From assembly GCA_934254725.1 (NCBI GenBank), contig CAKQLR010000039.1, positions 1 through 17,130 on the forward strand: 17,130 bases of DNA, in the 5' to 3' direction. This document shows, one piece after another, positions 1-8,243 of this stretch. The notes under the pieces are model-generated. The model ran no database searches. It had not been told where the DNA came from and saw only the letters and a program-made list of their open reading frames with translations. Both the position numbers and the translations under genes were made by a program. Each line of letters opens with the position of its first letter. Position 1 is the first letter of the stretch. This DNA comes from an uncultured Clostridia bacterium (GTDB lineage Bacteria > Bacillota > Clostridia > Christensenellales > Borkfalkiaceae).

Positions 1-2
1 CG

Positions 3-3000
3 TTCAAAGATTCCGTTACAAAGGAAGAAACGGACGAAAACGGCGTAGTTCATAAAATAATGGAAAGCGTTTGCTCGACCTGCGGACTTAAATTCGTTCA
101 GGAAATGTGGCAAATTCAAGAGTCCGAATGCGTAACTCATAATTACGGAACGCTGATTATTTACAAAGGCGACGAGGTAATTTTCGATTGCACAATGAAG
201 CAAACTGCTGAAAAACATCAGTATGAGTACGAGTACGAAAAACTCGGAGAAACCTGTAACGACGGATACAAAGTCAAGGCACGTTGCTCCGTATGCGGAC
301 GTTCTTACGAGTACACTTCGAGCGGTCATGTATACAAAGACGTTGAAATCGACTTAAAAGAAAAATTCGGCGGTTGCGGCGGATTAATCGTGTATACATA
401 TTGTCCGATTTGCGGCGAAATACTCAGGTACCAAGATGTGAAATTAGCCTGCGATATTACATGGAATTCCGAAGCCGAAGAAAAAGTAATCGACGGCGTA
501 ACGCATTATGTAACGACAGGGGTCTGCAAGACCTGCGGTCTTAGCTTCGTTCGCGAAATGTGGGAAATCGCAGAGTCCGAATGCAGAAAAACTCAGTATG
601 TAAAGTTAAGCATCTACAGGGATAACGAACTTCTTATCGATATAACCGACAACTACACGCATACTGAACACGACTTTACTTACGAATACAAACTTCTCGG
701 CAAAACCTGCGAAGACGGCTATATCCTTAAAGGTACTTGCAGCAGATGCGGAGAGATAGTCGAGGATCGTCGCTTTGGTCATATGACTGAGGATTTTGCA
801 ATCGACCTTGCCGACTATGACGGTTGCGGCGGAATATTAGCGGGAACGCGCTGCCGTGTATGCAATAAAATAACCTATATCTACAAGACTGATATCCGTT
901 GCAAAATGAGCGGCAGTACTACCGACAGTACGTACACAAAAGACGGAATAGAACATGCGGTTTCGGAAATAACTTGCTCCGAATGCGGACTTCGTTTTGT
1001 TGCCGACGTATGGAAAGTGGTAAAATCGGATTGTGAAACTTATGAGTATACGAACAGGCTTATATACAGAGGCGAAGAACTCATATTAGATTATACTAAT
1101 GAGAATTATATCGATAGCCACGAATACGAATATACCTACGAACTCACCGGTAAAACCTGCGAAGACGGCTACAAAGTAATTAAATATTGTCACGTTTGCG
1201 GCAATAAAGAGGAATGGACGGACAACGGACACAGAACCGACAAATTCACGCTCAACCTTGCCGAATACAACGGTTGCGAAGGAACGCTTTCCGGCGAACA
1301 TTGCGTTGTCTGCAAAAAGATAATGTACTTCGATATAGAAAGCCTTGCCCGTATAAGTTGTGAAATCGGCGACAAAAACCCCGACGGAGTTTCCAAGGAA
1401 GAAGTTACGGGCGACGACAAGATTGCGCATACTATAACGACTATGCGTTGTTCCAAGTGCGTACTTGTATTCGTTCAAGACTCATGGACGATTGCAGAAT
1501 CGCCGTGCGAGACAAACTATTATAACAAGATAACGATTTATTCCGGCGATGATGCTATATTCGAATACGTAATGATTCAGTCCGAAATAAATCACAATAT
1601 GGAATACTCTTTCAAATTCGACGGAAAGACCTGCGAGGACGGAGTCGATGTGACAGAATATTGTACCGTTTGCGACTTCAGGAATAATTATTACACGAAG
1701 GGACACGTCGAACACGACAGAAAGACAGATCTCGGCGAACTCGGGCTTTGCGGCGGAATTATCTACGATAGATACTGCATAGCGTGCGGAGAAATTATTT
1801 ATTCCGAAGTAAACGAATACTGCAAGTGGGTAAGCGTAGATAAGACCGAAAACGGGTATTTATATCGTTGCGATATCTGTAAAGCAGAAAAACAAGTATC
1901 CGAGATTGTCGGAGATAAGGACGAAAATTGTAATTTCGTTCGTACAACATCGACCGTTTATTATAAAGACGAAAAGGAAATTTACAAATTCGAAAGGTCA
2001 TATACGGAAACAATCCATAACTTCAAGCCCACGTTCGAGCTTCAGGGTAAATCGTGTACGGACGGTTATATAATAACGTATACCTGTGAAGATTGTAAAT
2101 TCAATTATACCGACCGCCGCAATTCGCACGACATGTTTAAGGTGTTCGCCGTTGAAGGCGAAACGGCTTGCGGTAATTATCACGATATCTGGTTCATCGA
2201 ATGCCCGTGCGGTCTCGAATATAGCTACAACTTTAATTCCGAAGGGCTTGTTTTTGACGAGGAAAGCGGAACTTACAGATGCGACGAATGCAATCTTACT
2301 TTAAAGGTTTCGACATACGTTGCAGAAGACGGATGCTCCGTAACGGCGTCGCTCATATTCGAAGCACAATACGGAGACGTTAATTTCAAGAGAACGGAAT
2401 CGAATACTTACGCAAACCACGAGTTTAAAACGGTTGAAGTAAAAACCGCAAACGGCAAAACTTCCCTTGTTTCGATTTGCGAAAAATGCAAACAGACCAG
2501 AGAAACGAACACGATGAGCGGTACGCCGGAAAATCATGACAAAGAGGAATATTACTTCGATTACAGAGTAACCCCCGAAACCTCCGGCATGTACGCGATT
2601 TTCGGACTTTCCGATGAAGATACCTTCGTTACGTTGTACAAAGAAAACAACGGCAAATTAGAGGAAATTGCGAGAGACGACGACGGTTTCGTAAATAGGC
2701 AATTCTTGCTCAGCACCTATCTCGAAGCAGGAAACGTTTACGTTTATCGCATTAAGTATCTTAGCGGTACGGACACAACTCCGATAGACTTTGCTTTCTC
2801 CGCAAGCAGCGACAGTCTGCTTTGCCGTCACGGAAAATCCGTCGAATTCAGATATTTACCCGACGGAGCGACCTCCTGCGAAGACGGCGCTCGCGTAGGA
2901 GATATATGTTTACAGTGCGGAATGATAAAATCGCTCAGGACGATTACTTCGCACGAAAGGATGTTGATTTCCACTATAGAATTAAGCAAATACGGCACTT

Positions 3001-5138
3001 GCAACGGCGGATATGTATACGAATACTCCTGCGTTTGCGGCAAAGAGCATTATTTCGATTTAGGCGGCGATTGTGCAAACAATTATTCGGAAAACAAATA
3101 TTATGACGACGACGGAAAACTTGTTTACGTTGAAGTCAGAAGCTGCAGTAAATGCGGGCTTCGTTTCGAAAAGAGATATTACACGGTTAAAGACACGGAA
3201 AATTGTACGCTTACCTATTATTATACCGTACTTATCACAGTAGGAAGCAATGCGGTTTATAACACCGAGTATACCGTGACCGTAACTTCTCACGACTACG
3301 ACGTTACGTATACTTTGAAAAACGGAAAAGGTTCGTCCTGCTTTGACGGCGTTCTGGTTTCCAAAAAATGTAAAGACTGCGGCGCGGAAGATAATTACGA
3401 GATAAAAGATCATGAGATCTACGAAGTAGAGCTCGTTGATCTTTCCGACGTTTGCGGCGGATATGCAATCATACGTAACTGCGCTTGCGGAACGAACGGG
3501 CATGTGTCGCTTGAAAACACTTTGTGTGAGTTCGATACTCAAAATACTTCCGTATGGATAGAAAATATAGTAAGCGGATCGTATATGAGAGACGCTTTCG
3601 GCGAGGAGTACTTCGATAATTACGCATATATCAAAACGTGCGCAGTGACCGACCCGACGGCTTGCGGATATAAGATCAGATACGCAGAGTATTGGCTCAA
3701 AGCCCCGAACGAATGCGTTGCTTACCAATACGGAACGTGGCAGTTCGGTTATAACGAGAAAGACGGTACTTGTGCAAGAGAAATAACGTTCAGAATGAAA
3801 GGCTTCGGAACTTATCACAACTATGAAGATAAGAGCGAGGACGAAAATCATCAGAGATTCGAATGCGCAGCCTGCGGAAGTTATTACTATATCAACAGAG
3901 AGTTCGACGAGAACGGCAGCAGAGTTAGTCAGGAAACCTATTCTTACAACGGCGTAACCACGGAGACGAGAAAGCAAATTTACAGATATGACGGAACCGG
4001 GGAAGAGACTTTCGAACGCAACGAATACGGTAAAAACGGCGAAATAACTTTCTGGGCCGAAAATATCAGAACCTATGAAGAATACACGGCAACTTTCGGA
4101 GATTCGGGAAGAAAAACGTTTGAAAGCTATAAAAACTCGGACGGCGAGGAACGGTCAAACGAATCCGCATATGTTTTGTATAATGGTTACGAATATTGCA
4201 TTTATAGGTATAATAAAGACGGAGATTACTGGTACAGATACGATTACTCATACGAATTTAACCCGTGCAAAAGGACTATAACATACACTGACAGTTCGGG
4301 TGAGAATCGCACGAGAACGGAGGATAATTGCCGTTTCTATGAGAGAATAGATATGAAGGATTCGACTTGCACGCAGGACGGCGAAGTATATGATAAATGC
4401 GTTATCTGCGGAAAGCTGAGCGGAGCGCAAACTATTTCGCCGTATGATCATGATTGGTGTCACGTCGAAAACGGAAACTATTACTACTGTACGCGTTGCG
4501 GAATTGAAAACATAAACGGCGCAAGCGGCTCCATAATAATGGAAGACCTTACCGCAAAATACGGTAACGGCGAAAACTACGTAGTTGGCTATTATGCGAG
4601 AAACGACGTTAATTTTGACACTTACGTCAGCCTGATACTTGCCGGCGGCGAGGAAATCGTAATTCCCGATATCGAGTTTATCGAAATAAAAGGCGTCCGC
4701 GCGTTTGCGTTCGGCAAAGCGCAGGTTGCAGCGTGGGCGGCGGCAAAAGGATATACCGATTACGACGTAAGGTTCTCTTTTGTTCCCAAGGGTGGTGACA
4801 GTAGTTTCGATTACGGCGTAACGTTCACGGACGAACCCGAAATAGGGGTTATATCCGAGGCGACCAACGTAAAAGAATATTTTGCCGACGGAGAGGCGAA
4901 AACCTATACGATAACTCTTACCGAAGACGCTTTGTTAAATATAAGGATTTATTCCGAATATGAATTTAACTGCGAATTGACAGACTCAAACGGAGAAATC
5001 CTTGTAAGCGGATGGATGGAGCTGAGTACTTCTTTGAAAGCGGGCGAAACCTACACGCTTAAGATATCTTGTTATAAGACAAATCTCGAAAGGTATATGG
5101 TTTTCGGTATTGAATTTAACGATGCGACAGCCGAATAA
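3..5138 (+). CDS. Giant cysteine-rich repeat surface/secreted protein, 5' end outside window
   Basis: The frame is open from base 3, and the residues before the first ATG (base 60) resemble the linker before the fourth repeat unit, so the true start and any signal peptide lie upstream. Counting from the ATG at 60, 1692 residues are visible. They carry 22 CxxC motifs, among them C5, C76, C115, C156, C227, C265, C306, C377, C415, C464, C1029, C1447 and C1477. A unit of ~150 residues recurs with the order CxxCGL-F-V, SEC, G-TCEDGY, CxxCG, GH, GGCGG, CxxCG. Residues ~825-915 and ~1600-1692 look like beta-sandwich pre-peptidase C-terminal-type domains (pattern AGETYTLKIS near 1661). Residues ~1280-1400 are rich in Tyr and Asp-Gly, without Cys in most of the stretch. 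There is no LPXTG and no C-terminal membrane segment. Repeats of the TCEDGY-CxxCG-GH kind are common in large secreted clostridial proteins, so a cell-surface or extracellular role is inferred. The ligand is unknown; Cys pairs could bind zinc or form disulfides. Confidence 0.85.
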   Translation, partial: FKDSVTKEETDENGVVHKIMESVCSTCGLKFVQEMWQIQESECVTHNYGTLIIYKGDEVIFDCTMKQTAEKHQYEYEYEKLGETCNDGYKVKARCSVCGRSYEYTSSGHVYKDVEIDLKEKFGGCGGLIVYTYCPICGEILRYQDVKLACDITWNSEAEEKVIDGVTHYVTTGVCKTCGLSFVREMWEIAESECRKTQYVKLSIYRDNELLIDITDNYTHTEHDFTYEYKLLGKTCEDGYILKGTCSRCGEIVEDRRFGHMTEDFAIDLADYDGCGGILAGTRCRVCNKITYIYKTDIRCKMSGSTTDSTYTKDGIEHAVSEITCSECGLRFVADVWKVVKSDCETYEYTNRLIYRGEELILDYTNENYIDSHEYEYTYELTGKTCEDGYKVIKYCHVCGNKEEWTDNGHRTDKFTLNLAEYNGCEGTLSGEHCVVCKKIMYFDIESLARISCEIGDKNPDGVSKEEVTGDDKIAHTITTMRCSKCVLVFVQDSWTIAESPCETNYYNKITIYSGDDAIFEYVMIQSEINHNMEYSFKFDGKTCEDGVDVTEYCTVCDFRNNYYTKGHVEHDRKTDLGELGLCGGIIYDRYCIACGEIIYSEVNEYCKWVSVDKTENGYLYRCDICKAEKQVSEIVGDKDENCNFVRTTSTVYYKDEKEIYKFERSYTETIHNFKPTFELQGKSCTDGYIITYTCEDCKFNYTDRRNSHDMFKVFAVEGETACGNYHDIWFIECPCGLEYSYNFNSEGLVFDEESGTYRCDECNLTLKVSTYVAEDGCSVTASLIFEAQYGDVNFKRTESNTYANHEFKTVEVKTANGKTSLVSICEKCKQTRETNTMSGTPENHDKEEYYFDYRVTPETSGMYAIFGLSDEDTFVTLYKENNGKLEEIARDDDGFVNRQFLLSTYLEAGNVYVYRIKYLSGTDTTPIDFAFSASSDSLLCRHGKSVEFRYLPDGATSCEDGARVGDICLQCGMIKSLRTITSHERMLISTIELSKYGTCNGGYVYEYSCVCGKEHYFDLGGDCANNYSENKYYDDDGKLVYVEVRSCSKCGLRFEKRYYTVKDTENCTLTYYYTVLITVGSNAVYNTEYTVTVTSHDYDVTYTLKNGKGSSCFDGVLVSKKCKDCGAEDNYEIKDHEIYEVELVDLSDVCGGYAIIRNCACGTNGHVSLENTLCEFDTQNTSVWIENIVSGSYMRDAFGEEYFDNYAYIKTCAVTDPTACGYKIRYAEYWLKAPNECVAYQYGTWQFGYNEKDGTCAREITFRMKGFGTYHNYEDKSEDENHQRFECAACGSYYYINREFDENGSRVSQETYSYNGVTTETRKQIYRYDGTGEETFERNEYGKNGEITFWAENIRTYEEYTATFGDSGRKTFESYKNSDGEERSNESAYVLYNGYEYCIYRYNKDGDYWYRYDYSYEFNPCKRTITYTDSSGENRTRTEDNCRFYERIDMKDSTCTQDGEVYDKCVICGKLSGAQTISPYDHDWCHVENGNYYYCTRCGIENINGASGSIIMEDLTAKYGNGENYVVGYYARNDVNFDTYVSLILAGGEEIVIPDIEFIEIKGVRAFAFGKAQVAAWAAAKGYTDYDVRFSFVPKGGDSSFDYGVTFTDEPEIGVISEATNVKEYFADGEAKTYTITLTEDALLNIRIYSEYEFNCELTDSNGEILVSGWMELSTSLKAGETYTLKISCYKTNLERYMVFGIEFNDATAE
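72..2279 (+). repeat. Tandem ~450-bp coding repeats (Cys-rich units)
   Basis: Units marked by the CxxC(GL) motif begin near bases 72, 525, 975, 1449 and 1869, with a further degenerate unit from 2280. Spacing is about 150 codons for the first units, then drifts. The units are diverged at DNA level but keep short exact blocks: AAAACCTGCGAAGACGGCTA occurs at 702-721 and 1152-1171, exactly 450 bp apart. A separated related copy restarts near base 3144 (CSKCGLRF). The pattern suggests growth of the gene by internal duplication followed by divergence. Confidence 0.8.
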
Positions 5139-5176
5139 TTCCGTAGCAGAACCAAACAGAACTTAAAACCTGTTAC

Positions 5177-5217
5177 AAAAAAGCGCTCCGAAAGGTTTTC
5201 CTTCCGGAGCGCTTTTA
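5177..5217 (+). terminator. Intrinsic terminator after the giant repeat gene
   Basis: GCGCTCCG (5183-5190) pairs with CGGAGCGC (5205-5212). The inner stem continues as A-T, A-T, G-C, G-C after one mismatch, with a TTTT loop. An A-run precedes the stem and TTTTATATTGTTTTA follows it. The stop codon is about 40 bases upstream. The flanking A and T tracts could also let it work on the other strand, but no gene is seen there. Confidence 0.9.
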
Positions 5218-5298
5218 TATTGTTTTAGTCGGCAAATTATCCGTTATCGGGGCTTAAATACGGGCGAGTTCGGGTAATTGTCGTTTTGCCGTCATATT

Positions 5299-5351
5299 TT
5301 TTTGAATTATTCGGAATATGTATTGACAAACTTGAAAATATATGATAAAAT
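5299..5351 (+). promoter_or_regulatory. Promoter P1 of the glycosidase-regulator operon
   Basis: The -35 is TTGACA at 5323-5328. A 17-bp spacer leads to TAAAAT at 5346-5351, preceded by TG at 5343-5344 (extended -10). An A/T-rich stretch TTTTTGAATTATT at 5299-5311 lies upstream and is also found before promoter P2. A start site near 5358 is predicted. Confidence 0.85.
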
Positions 5352-5361
5352 TCAAAATAAA

Positions 5362-5377
5362 ATGTACGCGTGTACAT
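5362..5377 (+). promoter_or_regulatory. LacI-type operator O1 at P1
   Basis: ATGTACGCGTGTACAT is a 16-bp near-palindrome with one mismatched pair and a central CG, the usual geometry of LacI-family operators. It begins 10 bases after the -10 box, so a bound repressor would cover the start site. The encoded LacI-type protein in the same operon (7056-8042) is the obvious candidate ligand, which would make the operon self-regulated. That link is inferred. Confidence 0.8.
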
Positions 5378-5412
5378 CATGCTACAATCGGAGTTTCAGG
5401 CGACAAATTATT

Positions 5413-7053
5413 ATGGAAAATTATCGTGAATTAAAAGATTATATTTTACCTGAAAGGGTTTTAAAAGCGGAAAATGTTTGCGGGGCGGAGAACTTAATCC
5501 GTTATCAATCGGATATTGCTTCGTTTTTGTGTAAACATCCGTGCGTTGTCGCGCCTAAGGGATATATAATACTCGATTTCGGAAAAGAGTATCAGGGCGG
5601 TGTAAAAATAATTGCGCAGGACATGATGGGCAAAAAGAACGCAAACATACGCGTCCGCTTCGGGGAGTCTGCAATGGAGTGTTGCAGCGAACTCGGGCAA
5701 AAAGGCTCTACAAACGACCATTCCGTGCGTGACGAGCGTTTGCAATTGCCGTGGATCGGGTGTCTCGAATACGGAATGACGGGGTATAGGTTCATACGCG
5801 TGGACAATTACGACGACATGAGCATTTCGTTGGTGCAGGTGCTTGGCATAAGCGTTCACAGCGGCAAGGAATATAAGGGCTCGTTTGTTTGCAGCGACGA
5901 TACGGTCAACCGCGTCTGGGAGGCAAGCGCCTACACTTTATACTTAAACAATAATAAATACATAACCGACGGGATAAAACGCGACAGGCTGGTATGGATA
6001 GGCGATATGCATCCCGAAACGATTTCCGTTCTCAGGTTGTTCGGCGACGATCCGTCCGTAAGGCGCAGTCTCGATTATATACGCGACGAAACGGAGTTGC
6101 CTTTATGGATGAACGGCATTCCGTCCTACTCCATGTGGTGGTGTAAAATTCAGCGCGATCTGTACCTGTATACGGGCGATAAAGAGTATCTCGCAAAACA
6201 GCTTCCCTATATAAAGAAACTGTGCAGGCTGTTGACGGATTGCGTAAAACCCGACGGAACGATCGGTATAGATTATAAATTTATAGATTGGCCGTCGAGC
6301 ACTCAACCGTCGGCTCAAAGCCTCGGCATACGTTCGCTTCTGGTCGTTTCGTTGCGTTCCTGTCTTGAAATTCTTCACGTATTCGGCGACGCTTCGTGCG
6401 ACGAATCCGTTGAAAAAGCTTTGGAAGTTCTTTCATCGCATACGTTGGAAAAATCCGATAACAAGCAGGCGGTTTCGTTGGCTGTTTTTGCGGAATTGCT
6501 TTCGGCAAAACAGGCGGAGGCGGAAATACTTTCCAAAGACCCGCTCAGCGGTCTTTCCACCTTCCTTTGTTATTACGTTATGCAGGCGCGAGCGAAAGCC
6601 GGCGCAATGCAGGGCGCGCTTGATATAATACGCAAGTATTACGGCGCGATGCTCGATCTCGGCGCAACTACGATGTGGGAGGATTTCGACCTGGAATGGG
6701 CGAAAAACGCAAAACCGATAGACGCGCTGCTCGGCGAGGGTGAATACGACGTTCACGGCGATAACGGCGGCTATTGCTATAAAGGCTATCGTCACAGCCT
6801 GTGCCACGGCTGGGCGGCGGGCACCGTTTCGTTTGCCACCGAATATATATTGGGAATAAAAGTTGCGGAAGTCGGTTGCAAAAAGATAACCGTTTCACCC
6901 GACCTCGGCGATCTGCAGTGGGCGGAAGGAACCTTCCCGACGCCTTACGGCAACGTTTGGGTTCGTGCGGAAAAGAAAAACGGACAAACGGACGTACAAT
7001 ATAAGGCTCCGGAACAGGTTATAGTATCGATTATAAATAAGGAGGATAAATAA
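5413..7053 (+). CDS. GH78-like (alpha-L-rhamnosidase-like) six-hairpin glycosidase
   Basis: The 546-residue protein has no signal peptide, so it should be cytoplasmic. Residues ~50-150 form a beta-sandwich-like N-terminal part (ILDFGKEYQGGV, then GYRFIRV near 124). Residues ~160-485 resemble the (alpha/alpha)6 barrel of GH78, and a short C-terminal beta domain follows (KITVSPDLGDLQWAEGTFPT region). Family-like motifs are D186-GIKRDRLVWIGD-M199 at the place of the GH78 DCPxRExLGW segment, GATTMWEDF at 417-425 (E423 at the inverting-base position), and HGWAAG at 465-470. The first motif carries Asp191 where GH78 enzymes use Glu, so activity on rhamnosides is not assured. The frame is open upstream to a TTG at 5278, but that lies before promoter P1; ATG 5413 is chosen. 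Its Shine-Dalgarno is poor (GGAG 19 bases and CAGG 12 bases upstream). The regulator gene follows after 2 bases. Confidence 0.8.
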   Translation: MENYRELKDYILPERVLKAENVCGAENLIRYQSDIASFLCKHPCVVAPKGYIILDFGKEYQGGVKIIAQDMMGKKNANIRVRFGESAMECCSELGQKGSTNDHSVRDERLQLPWIGCLEYGMTGYRFIRVDNYDDMSISLVQVLGISVHSGKEYKGSFVCSDDTVNRVWEASAYTLYLNNNKYITDGIKRDRLVWIGDMHPETISVLRLFGDDPSVRRSLDYIRDETELPLWMNGIPSYSMWWCKIQRDLYLYTGDKEYLAKQLPYIKKLCRLLTDCVKPDGTIGIDYKFIDWPSSTQPSAQSLGIRSLLVVSLRSCLEILHVFGDASCDESVEKALEVLSSHTLEKSDNKQAVSLAVFAELLSAKQAEAEILSKDPLSGLSTFLCYYVMQARAKAGAMQGALDIIRKYYGAMLDLGATTMWEDFDLEWAKNAKPIDALLGEGEYDVHGDNGGYCYKGYRHSLCHGWAAGTVSFATEYILGIKVAEVGCKKITVSPDLGDLQWAEGTFPTPYGNVWVRAEKKNGQTDVQYKAPEQVIVSIINKEDK

Positions 7054-7055
7054 GT

Positions 7056-8042
7056 ATGGTTACGCGTGCGGACGTTGCAAAATATGCCGGCGTTTCCACC
7101 GCGACGGTATCGCGGGTTATGTCCGACAACGGCTACGTTTCGAAAGAAATGCGCGACAAGGTAGAAAAGGCTATCAAGGATTTGAATTACATACCCAACA
7201 ATCTTGCAAAAAGCCTTATAAAAAATCAGGGCAACGTAGTAGCTGTTCTCGTAGAGGACGTTACCAACCCGTATTATCTTCAGATTTTGGAAGAGATGAG
7301 CGGAGAGGGAATGCGCCATAATCTGATTATTTCGTTGTTCACCGTTACTACTGAGGATATAGATACCGTAATAAAGGGCTTGATAGAGAACCGCGTTAGG
7401 GCGATTATAAATCTTGCGTTGTTCTCATGCAACAAGCGGTTTATTCCTATTTTGGACGAGGTTGGTATTTATACTATAAATATTAAACCCTGCGACACCG
7501 AACAGTGCTTAAAAATAAAATTTAATTACGAAACGGGAATTCGTCAAATGTTTTCCGCATTAAAAGAAAAAGGAAGGAGCAAACTCGTTTACGTGGCGGC
7601 GCTTAACGAAACCGTCGCTTCTCAGGACCTTCGCCTGAGCGCTTATCGCCGTTGTTGCGAGGAATTCGGTTTTGTTCAGTCTGAAAAATATACCGTTTTC
7701 GGCGATTATCCCCGCCGTCACGCCTTTGAAGTCGGCTACGACAGCGCCGAAAAGCTGCTGAGCGACGGGCTGGATTTCGATTCTGTATTTTGCATGAACG
7801 ATTCCACGGCAATCGGCGTGATGAAATGCCTTCTCGGTCACGGCATAAGAATACCTGAGGACGTATGCGTTATCGGTTGCGACAATATAGCTATTTCGCA
7901 GTATATGCATCCTTCGCTTGCGACAATAGACGTGGAAACCGCAAGGCAGGGCAAGGCGTATATCCGCGCCGTCGTGGAAAAAATATCCGAGGGGACCGAA
8001 GCGGTCGGCGCAAAATTGATTTGCCGCGAAAGTATAGGTTAA
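7056..8042 (+). CDS. LacI/GalR-family transcriptional regulator
   Basis: The 328-residue protein has the standard family layout. An N-terminal helix-turn-helix spans residues ~3-25 (VTRADVAKYAGVSTATVSRV). The hinge helix PNNLAKSL (47-54) has the conserved Leu54 that normally intercalates at a central CpG. A periplasmic-binding-protein-like effector domain spans ~60-328 and includes FDSVFCMNDSTAIGVM, GCDNIAISQYMHPSLATI and the closing LICRES. The ATG has GGAGG at 7041-7045, inside the end of the upstream gene, which suggests translational coupling. It probably represses its own operon through O1 and the downstream surface/transport operon through O2 and O3. The effector is likely a sugar derived from the substrate of the locus, which I cannot name. 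Confidence 0.92.
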   Translation: MVTRADVAKYAGVSTATVSRVMSDNGYVSKEMRDKVEKAIKDLNYIPNNLAKSLIKNQGNVVAVLVEDVTNPYYLQILEEMSGEGMRHNLIISLFTVTTEDIDTVIKGLIENRVRAIINLALFSCNKRFIPILDEVGIYTINIKPCDTEQCLKIKFNYETGIRQMFSALKEKGRSKLVYVAALNETVASQDLRLSAYRRCCEEFGFVQSEKYTVFGDYPRRHAFEVGYDSAEKLLSDGLDFDSVFCMNDSTAIGVMKCLLGHGIRIPEDVCVIGCDNIAISQYMHPSLATIDVETARQGKAYIRAVVEKISEGTEAVGAKLICRESIG

Positions 8043-8051
8043 ACCGACTTA

Positions 8052-8072
8052 AGCCCCGCCCGAAGCGGGGCT
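8052..8072 (+). terminator. Stable GC hairpin after the regulator gene, probable terminator
   Basis: AGCCCCGC (8052-8059) pairs perfectly with GCGGGGCT (8065-8072) around a 5-base loop, starting 10 bases after the stop codon. No T-run follows directly; the next tract (AAAAATTTTTG) begins about 18 bases later. It is either an imperfect intrinsic terminator or a 3'-end stabilising hairpin. If it leaks, the operon could read into the downstream one. Confidence 0.55.
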
Positions 8073-8095
8073 GAGGATATAATCCCGCAAAAAAA

Positions 8096-8150
8096 TTTTT
8101 GAATTATTTTCAAATTAAGTATTGACAAAAGAAAAGATGTATGTTACAAT
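8096..8150 (+). promoter_or_regulatory. Promoter P2 of the surface protein-transporter operon
   Basis: The -35 is TTGACA at 8122-8127, with a 17-bp spacer to TACAAT at 8145-8150 and TG at 8142-8143 as an extended -10. The upstream element TTTTTGAATTATT (8096-8108) and the block GTATTGACAAA are identical to those in P1. A start site near 8157 is predicted. Confidence 0.88.
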
Positions 8151-8160
8151 GTAAATATCG

Positions 8161-8176
8161 ATGTACTCGCGTACAT
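8161..8176 (+). promoter_or_regulatory. LacI-type operator O2 at P2
   Basis: ATGTACTCGCGTACAT is a near-palindrome with central CG and one mismatched pair. It sits 10 bases after the -10, exactly as O1 does at P1. It differs from O1 only in the four central bases flanking and including the CG. Confidence 0.82.
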
Positions 8177-8190
8177 TTTATGAAATTACA

Positions 8191-8220
8191 TCGCTTATGT
8201 TTAAGCGAGAAATTTTTTTT
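8191..8220 (+). promoter_or_regulatory. Leader hairpin followed by eight T's, possible attenuator
   Basis: TCGCTTA (8191-8197) pairs with TAAGCGA (8202-8208) around a TGTT loop. T8 follows at 8213-8220 after GAAA, and AAATT (8183-8187) could pair with AATTT (8211-8215) to extend the stem. It lies between operators O2 and O3 in the transcribed leader. It could be a weak intrinsic terminator (attenuator) or a 5' mRNA stabiliser. The stem has few GC pairs, so efficiency would be modest. Confidence 0.45.
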
Positions 8221-8227
8221 CACAAAT

Positions 8228-8243
8228 ATGTACTCGCGTTCAT
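8228..8243 (+). promoter_or_regulatory. LacI-type operator O3 in the leader
   Basis: ATGTACTCGCGTTCAT matches O2 at 15 of 16 positions. The outer flanks extend the symmetry to AATATG...CATATT at 8225-8246. Its centre is 67 bp from the centre of O2 and it ends 26 bases before the start codon. A repressor here could act as a transcription roadblock or assist binding at O2. Confidence 0.75.

Noticed and set aside
72..2279. Regular ~450-bp repeats as a CRISPR or non-coding satellite
   Set aside because: The period is a multiple of three, repeats are diverged at DNA level but conserved as protein, and the frame is open throughout.
3060..3977. 305-codon open frame on the minus strand
   Set aside because: It lies fully opposite the giant repeat gene, has no recognisable domain, and is explained by the codon pattern of the + strand gene. 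The same holds for the other minus-strand frames, including 15963-17000.
60..5138. CxxC motifs taken as intracellular DNA-binding zinc fingers
   Set aside because: The acidic, Tyr/Thr-rich composition, PPC-like modules and length fit an extracellular repeat protein, and there are no basic recognition segments.
5278..5412. Upstream extension of the GH78-like gene to TTG 5278
   Set aside because: It would start upstream of the promoter and run through the operator; the added residues are not family-like.
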